Part shown: positions 8,668-17,300 of the stretch, one piece after another
How the letters are laid out: each line of letters starts with the position of its first letter
Numbering within the stretch: position 1 is the stretch's first letter
NCBI GenBank assembly: GCA_024281995.1
Contig: JAMWZW010000003.1
Span: forward strand, 1 to 64,000
Origin: Nitrosomonas sp.
GTDB taxonomy: Bacteria > Pseudomonadota > Gammaproteobacteria > Burkholderiales > Nitrosomonadaceae
Direction of reading: 5' to 3'
DNA: 64,000 nucleotides
Position numbers and translations under genes: made by a program
Notes under the pieces: model-generated
Databases searched by the model: none
The model's input: the letters and a program-made list of their open reading frames with translations, nothing else
Told to the model about the DNA's origin: nothing

Positions 8668-9123
8668 TTATGGATTCGGATTCTTACGAATCTTGCTTAC
8701 ACTCCCTTGCTGCTCCTTGGAAGATGGTGAAGAAACAGGTTGTTGTGGCGCGACTTGACAGGATGCAGCATCCACCGCCGCAGTACTGGTCGGTATACCG
8801 ACAACCGCGCCCCACATCAGTAACTGGCTATAATAGTTCATAAACCACTGTGCAACGACAGGGTCAGAAGACAATACACCCATGACAGTTTCTGCATTCT
8901 GCCGCGATTTCTCAAGTGATTCTTCATGAGCGGCAGCATTACCCATCAGTGCAGCATGTACTCTCAATGGGTCACCGCTCATCAATGCCACTTGTGCTTT
9001 TGCTTCGATGCTTTCGCGTTCCATGATCACCTTAGGATCTTGTAGATAGTCGCTCAAAGTTTGCGGCTCTACAGCTAATTTAGTCAGAAAATCTAGAATT
9101 TCCCTACTCATTTTCACTGTCAT
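8668..9123 (-). CDS. Putative split-borosin precursor peptide
   Basis: This 151-residue protein starts with a helical segment at about residues 7-60 (REILDFLTKL, SDYLQDPKVIMER, VALMSGDPLRVHAAL) that matches from memory the borosin-binding domain of SonA-type precursors, including the 'YxxxPxxxM' and 'xMxGD' positions. The C-terminal part is less ordered and contains a hydrophobic stretch (about 90-112, WFMNYYSQLLMWGAVVGI) and a Pro/Ser/Gln-rich tail with one Cys (122) ending in RKNPNP. The methylated core should be in this C-terminal half; I cannot say where. It has no signal peptide. The start has a GAGTG site 7 nt upstream. It lies 17 bp after the hexapeptide-repeat gene and 56 bp before the methyltransferase. 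Confidence 0.72.
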   Translation of the reverse strand: MTVKMSREILDFLTKLAVEPQTLSDYLQDPKVIMERESIEAKAQVALMSGDPLRVHAALMGNAAAHEESLEKSRQNAETVMGVLSSDPVVAQWFMNYYSQLLMWGAVVGIPTSTAAVDAASCQVAPQQPVSSPSSKEQQGSVSKIRKNPNP

Positions 9124-9140
9124 TTTTCACTCGCGTTATA

Positions 9141-9539
9141 TTAACCAAATTGTGACGGTATCGTGAACTGCGGCGGTATCGTGAACTGCGGCGGTATCGT
9201 GAACTGCGGCGGTATCGTGAACTGCGGTGGTATCGTGAACTGCGGTGGTATCGTGAACTGCGGCGGTATCGTGAACTGCGGCGGTATCGTGAACTGCGGC
9301 GGTATCGTGAACTGCGGCGGTATCGTGAACTGCGGCGGTATCGTGAACTGCGGTGGTATCGTGAACTGCGGCGGTATCGTGAACTGCGGCGGTATCGTGA
9401 ACTGCGGCGGTATCGTGAACTGCGGCGGTATCGTGAACTGCGGCGGTATCGTGAACTGCGGTGGTATCGTGAACTGCGGTGGTATCGTGAACTGCGGTGG
9501 TATCGTGAACTGCGGTGGTATCATTTGCGGAGGAAACAT
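9141..9539 (-). CDS. Hexapeptide-repeat protein, (IPPQFT)20, first gene of the borosin-type operon
   Basis: The 132-residue product is almost nothing but repeats: a divergent first unit MFPPQM, 20 identical IPPQFT units and a last unit IPSQFG before TAA. The ATG at 9539 has a GGAG site at a good distance (GGAGATCACA-ATG) and a plausible promoter behind it, so translation is likely. There is no signal peptide, no Cys and almost no charge. The repeats have no leader of their own. It is 17 bp upstream of the borosin-type precursor gene. It could be a multi-core substrate, a structural or binding peptide, or an expanded minisatellite that happens to stay open. Family not recognised. Confidence 0.55.
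   Translation of the reverse strand: MFPPQMIPPQFTIPPQFTIPPQFTIPPQFTIPPQFTIPPQFTIPPQFTIPPQFTIPPQFTIPPQFTIPPQFTIPPQFTIPPQFTIPPQFTIPPQFTIPPQFTIPPQFTIPPQFTIPPQFTIPPQFTIPSQFG
9162..9521. repeat. 18-bp tandem repeat, 20 units
   Basis: Twenty head-to-tail copies of an 18-bp unit (plus strand GGTATCGTGAACTGCGGY). They differ at only one base, C or T, which is a synonymous CCG/CCA proline codon in the minus frame. Read left to right the base is CCCTTCCCCCTCCCCCTTTT, so a six-unit block (CCCCCT) appears twice in a row, a sign of block duplication. The unit length is a multiple of three, so copy-number change would alter protein length without a frameshift. Confidence 0.97.
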
Positions 9540-9554
9540 TGTGATCTCCTATTA

Positions 9555-9582
9555 ATTATAATAGTGTGTAAATACACCTCAA
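9555..9582 (-). promoter_or_regulatory. Predicted sigma70 promoter with palindromic operator for the borosin-type operon
   Basis: On the minus strand TTGAGG (9582-9577), a 16-bp spacer and TATAAT (9560-9555) lie 15 bp upstream of the ATG of the hexapeptide-repeat gene. A perfect palindrome GTGTAAATACAC (9566-9577) fills the spacer, the classic place for a repressor or activator site. The GTAAATAC core is shared with a double palindrome at 59537-59572. Confidence 0.45.
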
Positions 9583-9756
9583 CATCAGATTTAAATTGAG
9601 AGTATGTTAAAACGATATTACCCTCTTTTTGAATATTGCCACCTGCCTGAACCTCTGTCAAGAAATCTGCAAATAAACGAATATAAACAGTGAATTACTA
9701 ATTTTTTCAAAAAATTATTATCCAGCAATAAATTTTAAATTGTTTATAATGAAGGT

Positions 9757-10131
9757 ATGAACGTACACAACTGTAAATGGATATTGGTTTTTTTCATGCT
9801 ATGGCTGCCCATGCAAGGCGCTGTAGCAGCTATTTTGTCAGTGTGTGTACAGGAAAATTTCAACCGTTACGATAACCAATCGGTAATAACCATTGACAAC
9901 CACCATCATGAGGATTGTCATACGCAAACAAGCGACGCCAATAATCATATGTTAGCTAATTTGCCGTGTAATGACACAGCATGCGACACATATAGTCATA
10001 CTCCGATTATGCAAGAGTATGCTGTAGCATTGCTGGCAAATAAAAATTCTGCTGTGCCTATATTTCATTCCGGTTTTATCTCCTTTATACCGGAACAGCC
10101 GCAACACCCCCCATTGACTGTCTCCTTTTAA
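9757..10131 (+). CDS. Small periplasmic His/Cys-containing protein of the Cus operon
   Basis: The 124-residue product begins with a signal peptide (residues 1-25, hydrophobic VFFMLWLPMQGAVAA). The mature part has a HHHEDCHTQ cluster near residue 50 and further Cys and His residues near 72-82, which suggests metal binding in the periplasm. It has a GAAGG ribosome site. It is the first of three small genes ahead of cusC, and similar His/Cys-bearing small proteins are common in CusCBA/CzcCBA operons. I do not recognise the family by name. A role in metal capture or sensing is inferred. Confidence 0.6.
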   Translation: MNVHNCKWILVFFMLWLPMQGAVAAILSVCVQENFNRYDNQSVITIDNHHHEDCHTQTSDANNHMLANLPCNDTACDTYSHTPIMQEYAVALLANKNSAVPIFHSGFISFIPEQPQHPPLTVSF

Positions 10132-10193
10132 ATTCCGCCTGTAATTGGGCGTCGTATTACATAAAATCCGCATCTTAGGGAATCTCTGAGTAA

Positions 10194-10265
10194 TCACCAT
10201 TTTGAGCACAGCGGGAAATTTATAGCGCTGATTTACTGAAATTCCTTGCTGCGTTTGGCATGACA
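10194..10265. repeat. REP/MITE-like dispersed palindromic element, copy 1
   Basis: A roughly 70-bp imperfect palindrome. Its left half, CATTTTGAGCACAGCGGGAAATTT, pairs with a right half ending in TTGCTGCGTTTGGCATGACA. It resembles the elements at 17534-17603 and 31362-31429. Wider inverted repeats (AGGGAATCTCTGA at 10177 and TCAGAGAATCCT at 10278) flank it, so the unit may be larger. It fills most of the 300-bp gap between two Cus-operon genes. Confidence 0.5.
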
Positions 10266-10431
10266 AAGATGGATAGTTCAGAGAATCCTTAGCAGCCGTT
10301 TGCAAGATGCAATGCGTTTTCACAATAAGGATATGATTATCAATAACTATTCTTACGTGAAATAAGCGTGGAAGTGCGGATTTTATATTTTCCTGTTAAG
10401 AATTGATTGAATTTTTTATTTCGGAGATATC

Positions 10432-10779
10432 ATGAAAATTAAAATTGCCGCTTTAATTATTTTGAGTTTAATGACTTCATGCGCACAAATGAACTTTCAT
10501 CCGATGGGTATGGCTCAAGCTGTTCAGAATGCCAGAACCCATGCGGATCATGAAGCACTGGCTAAGCATTATGAAGATACCGCTAAAGAAATGCAGACAA
10601 AATTGCAAGAGCATGAGGAAATGCTTAAACAATATGAGGCACAAAGGCAGACTTATGGTAAACGCGGTTTGGATATGGAAGGGATGTGCCGAGCCTTGAT
10701 CCATTTTTATGGAGAAGCTGAAAAAACGAATAGGGAAATGGCCAAATCCCACCGGCAAATAGCCATGGAGGTTAAATAA
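10432..10779 (+). CDS. Small helical lipoprotein of the Cus operon
   Basis: The 115-residue product has a type II signal peptide with lipobox LMTSC (Cys17). The mature part is Met/His-rich at the start (MNFHPMGM) and then a long charged helix or coiled coil (about 30-110), with two Cys-free helices around a GMCRAL turn. It should be anchored to the outer or inner membrane facing the periplasm. It lies between the His/Cys protein and cusC, all on the plus strand. The Met/His residues fit a copper-related role, but the function is unknown. Confidence 0.65.
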   Translation: MKIKIAALIILSLMTSCAQMNFHPMGMAQAVQNARTHADHEALAKHYEDTAKEMQTKLQEHEEMLKQYEAQRQTYGKRGLDMEGMCRALIHFYGEAEKTNREMAKSHRQIAMEVK

Positions 10780-10814
10780 TGTTTCAGAGATAGAACGACG
10801 ACCTTCCTGAATAA

Positions 10815-11279
10815 ATGGCAATCTGCTTTCTGAAAATGAAGCATTCGGTTGGTTATACCCGCTCCACCGCGCTTTTCATTCAGCATTCAAAGCGATGGGT
10901 GAGCGGGTTATTGCTCATTGCGTTGCTAGTAATGCATGCAAAGATCATGTTGGAAGGTTGTCTTGTGATACCTTATTTATCCGCATTATCGCAAAGTACG
11001 GTGCAGATGGATGGTCCTTGTGCCGAAACGGAATCAACCTCGCCCATTGGGCGCGTTTGTCAGGTTCACTGTGAGTATTCGGTGAATGTGCCCAAATTCG
11101 CTGGTGAGATATCGCTATTGGATAGTAACGTAGTATTACCGGCAATATTCCTGGCCATATGCGTGTTTGCCAACATACTGCATCGCACTCTTTTTCCTAC
11201 TCTGAGATCATTTGCCGGGCCGCCTTTGTATCTCCTTTTTCTACGCCTTTTTATTCCTACTCCCCCAACGCGCTGCTGA
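10815..11279 (+). CDS. Small membrane protein of the Cus operon
   Basis: This 154-residue protein (or 147 from ATG at 10836; neither start has a clear ribosome site) has hydrophobic segments at about 30-50 and 105-125 and a periplasmic loop with several Cys residues (GC, PC, VC and HC). It ends in a Pro-rich tail (GPPLYLLFLRLFIPTPP) typical of short proteins found ahead of CusC/CzcC genes. No named family is assigned. It ends 85 bp before the cusC start and is probably co-transcribed. Confidence 0.5.
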   Translation: MAICFLKMKHSVGYTRSTALFIQHSKRWVSGLLLIALLVMHAKIMLEGCLVIPYLSALSQSTVQMDGPCAETESTSPIGRVCQVHCEYSVNVPKFAGEISLLDSNVVLPAIFLAICVFANILHRTLFPTLRSFAGPPLYLLFLRLFIPTPPTRC

Positions 11280-11363
11280 TTAATAAGTTTTCTCAGAAGA
11301 AGTAAGGATCATTATCAATATCACTGCGTAGTCGTGGCACATCGATATTTTAAGGAGTACAAA

Positions 11364-12731
11364 ATGATTGCCTCATTATTAAAAAACGATGGCAAAGTGT
11401 TTTCAATGGTGAAAAGTGGATTCATCGTGACATTCTCGTTGGTTACGATAAATCCAATTCATGCGCAAGCAGAGGTTGCCAATTCCGCCTTCTCAACAGT
11501 ATTTCAGCAAAACACGCCGGTAACCAGTGACCAGCAGCTCACACCCTTGGCCAGCTTGATTACGGAAGCTTTGCACAATAATCCGGAAATTCAGGCGGCA
11601 CAACAGGAGCGTGAGGCAGCCCGGCAAAGAATAGCACCGGCACAAGCGTTGGATGATCCAATGCTGGAAGCTGGGGTTATCAATGCGCCGTTGGCATCGT
11701 CGCCGTTCAATCGCGAAGACATGACCATGAAAATGATTGGTCTGTCGCAGCGCCTGCCGTTTCCGGGCAAGCGCGGTTTGCGCAAGGATGTCGCCAGCAA
11801 AGATGCGGAAGCTATTGAACATGGCTATCAGGAAACCGTGAACCGGGTGATTCGTGATCTTAAGCTTGCCTATTTCGACTTGGGGCTTACCTTTGAAATG
11901 ACCAAACTGGTCGAGAAAAACAAGTTGATTCTGGAAGGTTTTCTTCATCTTGCCGAGGAACACTATAAAGTAGGTCAAGGAAGCCAGGCCGATGCGTTGA
12001 AGGCACAAACACAGGTTTCCAGAATGCAAGATGAACTGCTGAGGCTGGCACGCGAACGGCCCGTGATCGAAGCAGAGCTTGTGCGCACATTGGGACGTCA
12101 TGCCAGTGTTGCTGCATTGGTACCTGTGCCACCTCATATTCATGAAAAATTATTGAATCTGGAGTCATTACGTGAAACTGCTTATGCGCAGCGTCCGCAA
12201 TTGCTGGCACTGCAAAGTTTAATAGCACGCAATGAGAAGTCCATCGACCTGGCACGTAGGGCGTCCTATCCGGATCTCGATGTGCGATTTTCGTATGGGC
12301 AACGTGACAATATGCTGGACGGTACCCGGCGCGACGACATGGTGAGTATGACCGTCGCGATTAACCTGCCGGTATGGCGTGGCAATAAAATCGAGCCGCG
12401 TATCATGGAATCTCAGGCATTGCGCGAGCAGGCTTTGAATTTGCACCAAGCGCAGCAAAATGAGATCGCGGCAAGGTTGCGTCAGCAAGTGGCAACTGTT
12501 GAACAAAACTTAAAGTCGGTGCGGTTATATCAAACGACTATTCTGCCACAGGCCAGGCTTACGGTTGAATCCGCACTAGCTGCGTATCGAGTTAACCGGG
12601 TCGATTTTCTGACTTTGCTCGACGACCAGATGACAGTGTTCAACTACGAAATCAGTTTGGTGACAGCCATGGCCAATTACAACAAAGCCCTGGCGGAAAT
12701 TGATCTGCTAACCGGTAAGGTACCGCATTAA
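11364..12731 (+). CDS. cusC: TolC-family outer membrane channel of Cu/Ag efflux system
   Basis: The 455-residue protein forms the outer-membrane exit duct of a tripartite RND pump. The ATG at 11364 is preferred because an AAGGAG site lies just upstream; an open frame extends to 11334. An export signal is at about residues 15-35. Two outer-membrane-efflux (OEP) halves follow, with typical motifs LITEALHNNPEIQAAQQE, then IARNEKSIDLARRASYPDLDVRFSY and a C-terminal DFLTLLDDQMTVFNYEI. It lies directly ahead of the adaptor and pump genes. CzcC/CusC distinction rests on the neighbours. Confidence 0.85.
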   Translation: MIASLLKNDGKVFSMVKSGFIVTFSLVTINPIHAQAEVANSAFSTVFQQNTPVTSDQQLTPLASLITEALHNNPEIQAAQQEREAARQRIAPAQALDDPMLEAGVINAPLASSPFNREDMTMKMIGLSQRLPFPGKRGLRKDVASKDAEAIEHGYQETVNRVIRDLKLAYFDLGLTFEMTKLVEKNKLILEGFLHLAEEHYKVGQGSQADALKAQTQVSRMQDELLRLARERPVIEAELVRTLGRHASVAALVPVPPHIHEKLLNLESLRETAYAQRPQLLALQSLIARNEKSIDLARRASYPDLDVRFSYGQRDNMLDGTRRDDMVSMTVAINLPVWRGNKIEPRIMESQALREQALNLHQAQQNEIAARLRQQVATVEQNLKSVRLYQTTILPQARLTVESALAAYRVNRVDFLTLLDDQMTVFNYEISLVTAMANYNKALAEIDLLTGKVPH

Positions 12732-12757
12732 TTTTTACCTTAATCATGGAGTTTTCT

Positions 12758-14365
12758 ATGAAATCCATCGTCAAATTAATCGTTGCTGCTGCTATGATTG
12801 CCGCGGCTGTTGCTGCAGGATACTGGTGGGGTATGCAATCTGCGGCAATCACGCAAGATGATTCGTCCGCATCATCTCCTGCAACAAAAAAAATTCTCTA
12901 TTACCGCAACCCGATGGGGCTGCCGGATACGTCCCCAGTGCCGAAGAAAGACTCCATGGGAATGGATTATCTTCCGGTTTATGAAGGTGAACAACCGTCA
13001 GCGGATGATTCTATAGTTAAAATCAGTCCCGAGAAGATCCAGAAGCTGGGGGTGCGAACTGAAGTTGCGGCGATGCGTGAGCTGATTCGTACTGTCAGAG
13101 CGGTGGCAACGATCCAGGCCAATGAGCAGCAATTGTATTCCGTAACGCCCAAATTTGAAGGCTGGATACAGCGGTTATATGTCAATTCAACCGGTCAGCC
13201 TGTCAAGAAAGGCGAAGCCTTGATGGAGGTTTACAGTCCTGATCTGGTCACGACGCAACATGAGTACCTGATTGCAAGGCGGGGGGTGGATCATGGAGAA
13301 ATGCATCATGGCACCGCAGGCAGCGGCCTTGAGGCAAGCGCGAGCATGGAGCGTCTGGCCGAAAGCGCTTTGCAGAGGCTGCGTAACTGGGACATTTCGG
13401 AGATTGAATTACGGCGCTTGCAGCAGGAAGGCAAAGTCAACCAGAGTTTCACTTTCCGCTCCAAAACGAAAGGTGTAGTGCTGGAAAAGCCTTCCATTGA
13501 AGGAAAGCGTTTCATGCCCGGCGAGACACTCTATCAGATTGCCGATTTGTCCAGTGTATGGGTGCTGGCCAGTGTATTTGAACAAGATCTTGGCTTGATC
13601 CACCCGGGTCAGAAAGCCACCATCAGAGTCGATGCCTATCCCGATAAAATCTTCAACGGGGAAGTGGCTTTCATTTACCCTACTGTGACACCGGAAACAC
13701 GTACCGCCATCGTGCGTATTGTACTGCCCAATCCCAATGGTTTGCTTAAGCCCGCTATGTATGCACGCGTGGAATTTTCATCGATTCCCAGTAAAGACAA
13801 AGTGTTGACTGTGCCTGATTCCGCCATTCTGGATACCGGTACCCGCCGTGTCGTGTTGGTTGATCTCGGCGCCGGCCGCTTTGAGCCGCGTACAGTTAAA
13901 CCGGGTATGCGCGCCGACGGTTATGTTGAAGTGCTGGGCGGACTGAAAGAAGGAGAAGTCGTAGTTGTCAAAGCGAATTTCTTGATCGATGCGGAGAGCA
14001 ACTTTAAAAGTGCGTTGAGTGGTTTTGGACAACATACCCAGCATTCATTAACTGACGGACATAACACTGAATCTAGCGTGCAGACTCAAAAATATTCTCG
14101 TCTGACGCATCGTGGCGAGGGAACCATTAAAGCCATCGATTTTGCACATGCAACCGCCACACTCGCACATGGCCCTATTTCCAGCTTGCAATGGCCCGCC
14201 ATGATCATGGATTTCCGCGTACAGGAGCCAGCATTGCTGCAATCGTTGAAGCCCGGCCAGAACATCATTTTCGAGATCATCGAAGAAGCGGCGGGTGAGT
14301 ACGTGATTGTGCATATCCAACCAGTAGGCGCTAATGCGATCAACAGTCGTCATGGAGGGCACTGA
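12758..14365 (+). CDS. cusB: RND periplasmic adaptor CusB with fused C-terminal CusF domain
   Basis: This membrane-fusion protein links CusA to CusC. The ATG at 12758 has GGAG 6 nt upstream, which decides against the ATG at 12746. Domains: N-terminal membrane anchor (about 4-24); a heavy-metal-binding domain (YYRNPMGLPDTSPVPKKDSMGM, about 45-70); barrel-sandwich and helical hairpin (about 100-290); beta-barrel and membrane-proximal domain (to about 410); and a C-terminal CusF-like domain (about 450-520). In the last, H471, W479, M482 and M484 match the Cu(I)/Ag(I) ligands of CusF (H, W, M, M), so a periplasmic metallochaperone is built into the adaptor. The cusA start follows 1 bp after the stop. 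Confidence 0.88.
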   Translation: MKSIVKLIVAAAMIAAAVAAGYWWGMQSAAITQDDSSASSPATKKILYYRNPMGLPDTSPVPKKDSMGMDYLPVYEGEQPSADDSIVKISPEKIQKLGVRTEVAAMRELIRTVRAVATIQANEQQLYSVTPKFEGWIQRLYVNSTGQPVKKGEALMEVYSPDLVTTQHEYLIARRGVDHGEMHHGTAGSGLEASASMERLAESALQRLRNWDISEIELRRLQQEGKVNQSFTFRSKTKGVVLEKPSIEGKRFMPGETLYQIADLSSVWVLASVFEQDLGLIHPGQKATIRVDAYPDKIFNGEVAFIYPTVTPETRTAIVRIVLPNPNGLLKPAMYARVEFSSIPSKDKVLTVPDSAILDTGTRRVVLVDLGAGRFEPRTVKPGMRADGYVEVLGGLKEGEVVVVKANFLIDAESNFKSALSGFGQHTQHSLTDGHNTESSVQTQKYSRLTHRGEGTIKAIDFAHATATLAHGPISSLQWPAMIMDFRVQEPALLQSLKPGQNIIFEIIEEAAGEYVIVHIQPVGANAINSRHGGH

Positions 14366-14366
14366 C

Positions 14367-17300
14367 ATGATCAAGTACATCATTGCATGGTCGGTTCGGC
14401 ATGTTTTCCTGGTTTTACTGACAACATTTTTCGTCGTAGCCTGGGGCATTTATGCGGTTTGGAAAACGCCGATTGACGCAATTCCCGATCTCTCCGACGT
14501 GCAAGTCATCATTTATACGGAATATCCCGGACAGGCTCCGCAAGTCGTAGAGGATCAAGTGACTTTTCCGCTTACCACCGCCATGATGAGTGTGCCGAAA
14601 TCCAAGGTGGTGCGAGGCATTTCGAATTTTGGCGTATCGTTTGTGTATGTCATTTTCGAAGATGGCACTGACATTTACTGGGCGCGCTCACGGGTATTGG
14701 AGTATTTAAGCTTCGCGGCAAACCGGTTGCCGGAGAAAGTAAGGCCGGTGCTCGGTCCGGATGCAACCGGCGTCGGTTGGGTTTATCAATATGTCGTCAC
14801 CGCCAAGGACCGCGCGTTGGATGAATTACGCGCCATCCAGGATTGGTTCTTGCGTTATCAGCTCATCGCGGCGCAGGGTATTTCGGAAATAGCCAGTGTC
14901 GGCGGATTTGTCAAAACTTATCAGGTCACGGTGGATCCGCGGCGTCTGCAAGCCTATGGCATACCGCTCAAGACGGTATCCGAAGTAATCGCCGCCAGCA
15001 ACCGCGACGTCGGCGGGCGCGTCATTGAAATGGCGGAGAGCGAATACGTAGTGCGCGGCAGGGGCTATCTACGCGGCATTGATGATTTGGAAAAACTTGT
15101 GGTCAGAGCGCATGCTGGCATGCCGGTGTTACTGCGCGATGTTGCGCGCGTCGAGCTGGTTCCTGATGAGCGCCGCGGCATTGCTGAACTGAATGGTGAA
15201 GGCGAAGTGGTTTCAGGTATTGCGGTGGCAAGGCACGGTCAGAATGCATTGGATGCCATTCATAATATTGAAACAAGAATTGATGCGATCTCATCCGGTT
15301 TGCCGGATGGCGTTACGATTCAACCTGTATACAACCGTTCCGAATTGATCCATCGCGCTATCGAGACGCTGAATGAAGTGTTTATCGAACAAATCATCAT
15401 CGTGGCGCTGGTTTGTGCGGTTTTTTTGATGCATGTGCGCAGCGCTCTGGTGGCAATCATCATGCTGCCGATTGGCGTGCTGATTGCTTTCATTGCCATG
15501 GCGCAGCTTGGCATCAATTCCAACATCATGAGTCTCGCCGGTATTGCGCTGGCAATTGCCGAGATGACCGATGCCGCCATCGTCACGGTGGAAAATGCGC
15601 ACAAGCATCTGGCACGCCTGAAACCAGGAGAATCACGTACAGACGCAATTGCTGCGGCTTGCCAGGAAGTCGGTCCGTCATTATTTTTCAGTTTGTTGAT
15701 TATTACCATATCGTTTTTGCCGGTATTCACACTCGAAGCCCAGGAAGGGCGTATGTTTCAGCCGCTCGCCTACACCAAAACTTTTGCCATGGCGGGTGCC
15801 GCGCTACTTTCCATCACCCTGGTTCCGGCATTGATCGTGCTACTGATTCGCGGTCGTATTCCGCGTGAGGAGGATAATCCGCTAGGCCGGCTCATGATTC
15901 AATGCTATCAACCCGTTGCCGTTTGGGTGATGCGGTGGAAAAAAACGATCATTGTGTTAGCGCTTGGCATGCTAGGCATTACCGTTTATCCCGCATCGAA
16001 GCTGGGAACCGAATTCATGCCCACGTTGAACGAGGGCACACTGCTTTACATGCCGATCACATTACCGGCGGTTTCTGTCACCAAAGCTGCGGAAATCCTG
16101 CAAACCCAGGACAAGATCATCAAGAGCTTTCCTGAAGTGGCATCGGTGCTCGGCAAGGCCGGGCGCGCCAGTACCGCAACCGACCCGGCACCATTGGAGA
16201 TGGCGGAAACCATCATCAACCTGAAACCGGAAAATGAATGGCGTCCCGGCATAACGATCGACAAGCTGATCACTGAAATGGATCAGGCATTGCAGATGCC
16301 TGGCGTCAGTAATTCCTGGACCATGCCGATCAAAAATAGGATCGACATGCTTGCCACCGGCATACGGACACCCGTCGGCATCAAGGTTTTCGGCAAGGAT
16401 CTGGCTGAAATCGAAAACCTCGCCAAGCAAATCGAGACGGTTGTGAAAACAGTGCCGGGAACCAGCAGCGCCTATGCAGAACGCGTCACCGGCGGTTATT
16501 ACCTCGATATCGAGCCTGACCGTATTGAACTTACTCGCTATGGCTTGGCTGTTGGCGATTTGCTGGACGTGATATCGGCGGTGCTGGGCGGAGAGATGGT
16601 AACTACTACGGTGGAGGGCCGTGAGCGTTTCGGCGTCAGCATGCGCTATCCACGCGAACTGCGCAGTGACCCGCAAGCGATTGCCACCGAAGTGTTGGTG
16701 CCAACGATGGGAACGACGATGATTCCGTTGGGCCAACTCGCGAAAATCAAACTGGAGCAAGGGCCGCCGAGTATCCGCACAGAAAATACATTGCTATCCG
16801 CTTACATTTTTGTTGATGTGCGCGATCGCGATATCGGCAGCTATATCGCCGACGCTCAGCAAGCCGTTCGCGAACAGGTTCAGCTCCCGCCGGGATACTA
16901 TGCAACCTGGAGTGGACAGTTCGAATACATGCAACGCGCCGCCGAGAAACTGAAAGTAGTGGTACCGCTTACGATTTTCATGGTGTTTGTGCTGGTGTAT
17001 CTGAATTTTGGCCGTTTCACCGAAACGCTGATCGTGATGCTATCGGTGCCATTTTCCCTGGTAGGCGGTATCTGGCTCATGTATTGGCTCGATTACAACT
17101 TAAGTGTTGCCGCAGCGGTTGGCTTTATTGGTTTGATCGGCATCGCTGCTGAATCCGGCATGCTCATGCTCACATTTATCGATCAATCGCTAACTGCCAT
17201 CAGATACCAGCGCGAGGCTGCCGGAGAGAAAGTTACTATTGCCGATTTTTACGAAGCTGTCGTGCAAGGCGCTGTCTACCGCATCCGTCCAGTGATGATG

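Noticed and set aside
9162-9521. CRISPR array
   Set aside because: The 18-bp units are contiguous with no spacers and no cas genes nearby.
9163-9555. Plus-strand open frame of VNCGGI repeats over the 18-bp array
   Set aside because: It begins with a GTG inside the repeat itself and lacks a ribosome site. The array has no stop in several frames, whereas the minus frame has ATG, GGAG and a promoter and leads the operon.
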